Assembly (NCBI GenBank): GCA_003254925.1
Contig: QANZ01034347.1
Span: forward strand, 84,980-148,979
Direction of reading: 5' to 3'
Length of the DNA: 64,000 nucleotides
From: Chamaecrista fasciculata
Taxonomy: Eukaryota; Streptophyta; Magnoliopsida; Fabales; Fabaceae
Part shown: piece by piece, positions 63,392 through 64,000 of the stretch
Position numbering within the stretch: position 1 is the stretch's first letter
Layout of the letters: every line of letters begins with the position of its first letter
The notes under the pieces: generated by a model
What the model was told of the DNA's origin: nothing
Database searches by the model: none
Seen by the model: only the letters and a program-made list of their open reading frames with translations
Made by a program: the position numbers and the translations under genes

Positions 63392-63825
63392 GGCCAAAGT
63401 GCACTTTTGGTCCATAATTTTTGCTCAGGTCTCAATTTGGTTTCATAATTTTTTTTTGTTGCATTATTGGTCTTATATCTTTTGCTCAAGTTGCAGATTT
63501 GATCCCATGTTACACTTTTCGTCTCACATCTTTAGGTCAGGTTATAAAATTGCTCCCACATCTTTTGGTCAGGTTGCAGAATTGGTCATGTATTTTTGGG
63601 TCAGGTGCAAAATTGGTCTCATATATTTGGATCAGATAGGATTGACGGTGAAACTTTTGTAAAGATATGAGACCAATTATGCAATTAATCCAAAAGATAT
63701 GGGACCAAGAGTGATACTAGACCAAATATGCAACTTTTTGCAAACATATGGAATTAAAAGTGCAATAAAAATAGTTATGAGACCAAATTGAAACTTGAGC
63801 AAAACTTATGGGACCAACTTTTACC
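63392..63825. mobile_element. MULE-like MITE related to 22902-23231
   Basis: The left end is GGCCAAAGTGCACTTTTGGT, matching the left end of the 22902 element. The right end, reverse-complemented, is GGTAAAAGTTGGTCCCATAA. The interior has the same TTTGGTC(T/C)CATAT words. Flanks TATTTAATT and ATTTGAATT are only roughly alike. Confidence 0.75.
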
Positions 63826-64000
63826 ATTTGAATTTGATTGATTTTAATGTCCATTTAAATGGACTGGACCCTAACAGTTGAATAGATATTTCAACTTTTT
63901 GATATTGATTTATTTAAAGTTTTGCTCATCAGCTGGCCTAGTGAATTAATAATGATGAACAATATTGGAATCAAACAGTTGGGTTTAGAATAATATCTAG

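Overview
The window is nuclear DNA from a eudicot plant. Coding exons are split by AT-rich GT-AG introns. The proteins include plant-specific families (CLE peptide, HIPP, NPH3, B3, NF-YC), and the intergenic DNA is full of small non-autonomous DNA transposons. There is one assembly gap (33249-33663) and single unknown bases at about 24698 and 39794. I joined the exons by eye from splice sites, reading frame and remembered family sequences; no search was run.

Layout, left to right: a Miro GTPase gene running off the left edge (1-2287, minus); DRE2/anamorsin (6253-9730, minus); a Yip1-family Golgi membrane protein (12154-14998, plus); a CLE peptide precursor (17860-18090, plus); cytosolic seryl-tRNA synthetase (19801-22619, minus); a GPI-anchored glycoprotein (25350-26046, minus); a seed-type short-chain dehydrogenase (27239-28560, plus); mevalonate kinase (29285-32276, minus); a small B3-domain protein (34681-35199, minus); an NPH3/BTB protein (36413-39114, minus); an unrecognised three-helix membrane protein (40823-41524, plus) followed by a tandem duplication carrying its broken copy; an NF-YC histone-fold subunit (44985-45761, minus); a 903-residue protein with five Myb/SANT-like domains (47717-52318, minus); signal peptidase subunit SPC22 (54072-56358, minus); and a long HIPP metallochaperone-like protein (58152-59890, minus).

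These are independent housekeeping and developmental genes, not a pathway cluster. Their order is still informative. From memory it combines genes found in two paralogous Arabidopsis segments, around At3g05220-At3g05310 and At5g27450-At5g27540, so the window probably keeps a less fractionated ancestral order.

The intergenic space holds several transposon families with visible target-site duplications: MULE-like elements (9 bp), hAT-like elements (8 bp) and a Tourist-like element (TAA). In one duplicated segment each copy keeps the empty site of an element inserted in the other copy. I saw no tRNA, rRNA or CRISPR. I found no convincing new multi-gene system. The most unusual features are the shared leader/promoter of MIRO and DRE2, the exon-pair architecture of the five-domain Myb/SANT gene, the CLE-like peptide, and the tandem duplication with a templated junction.
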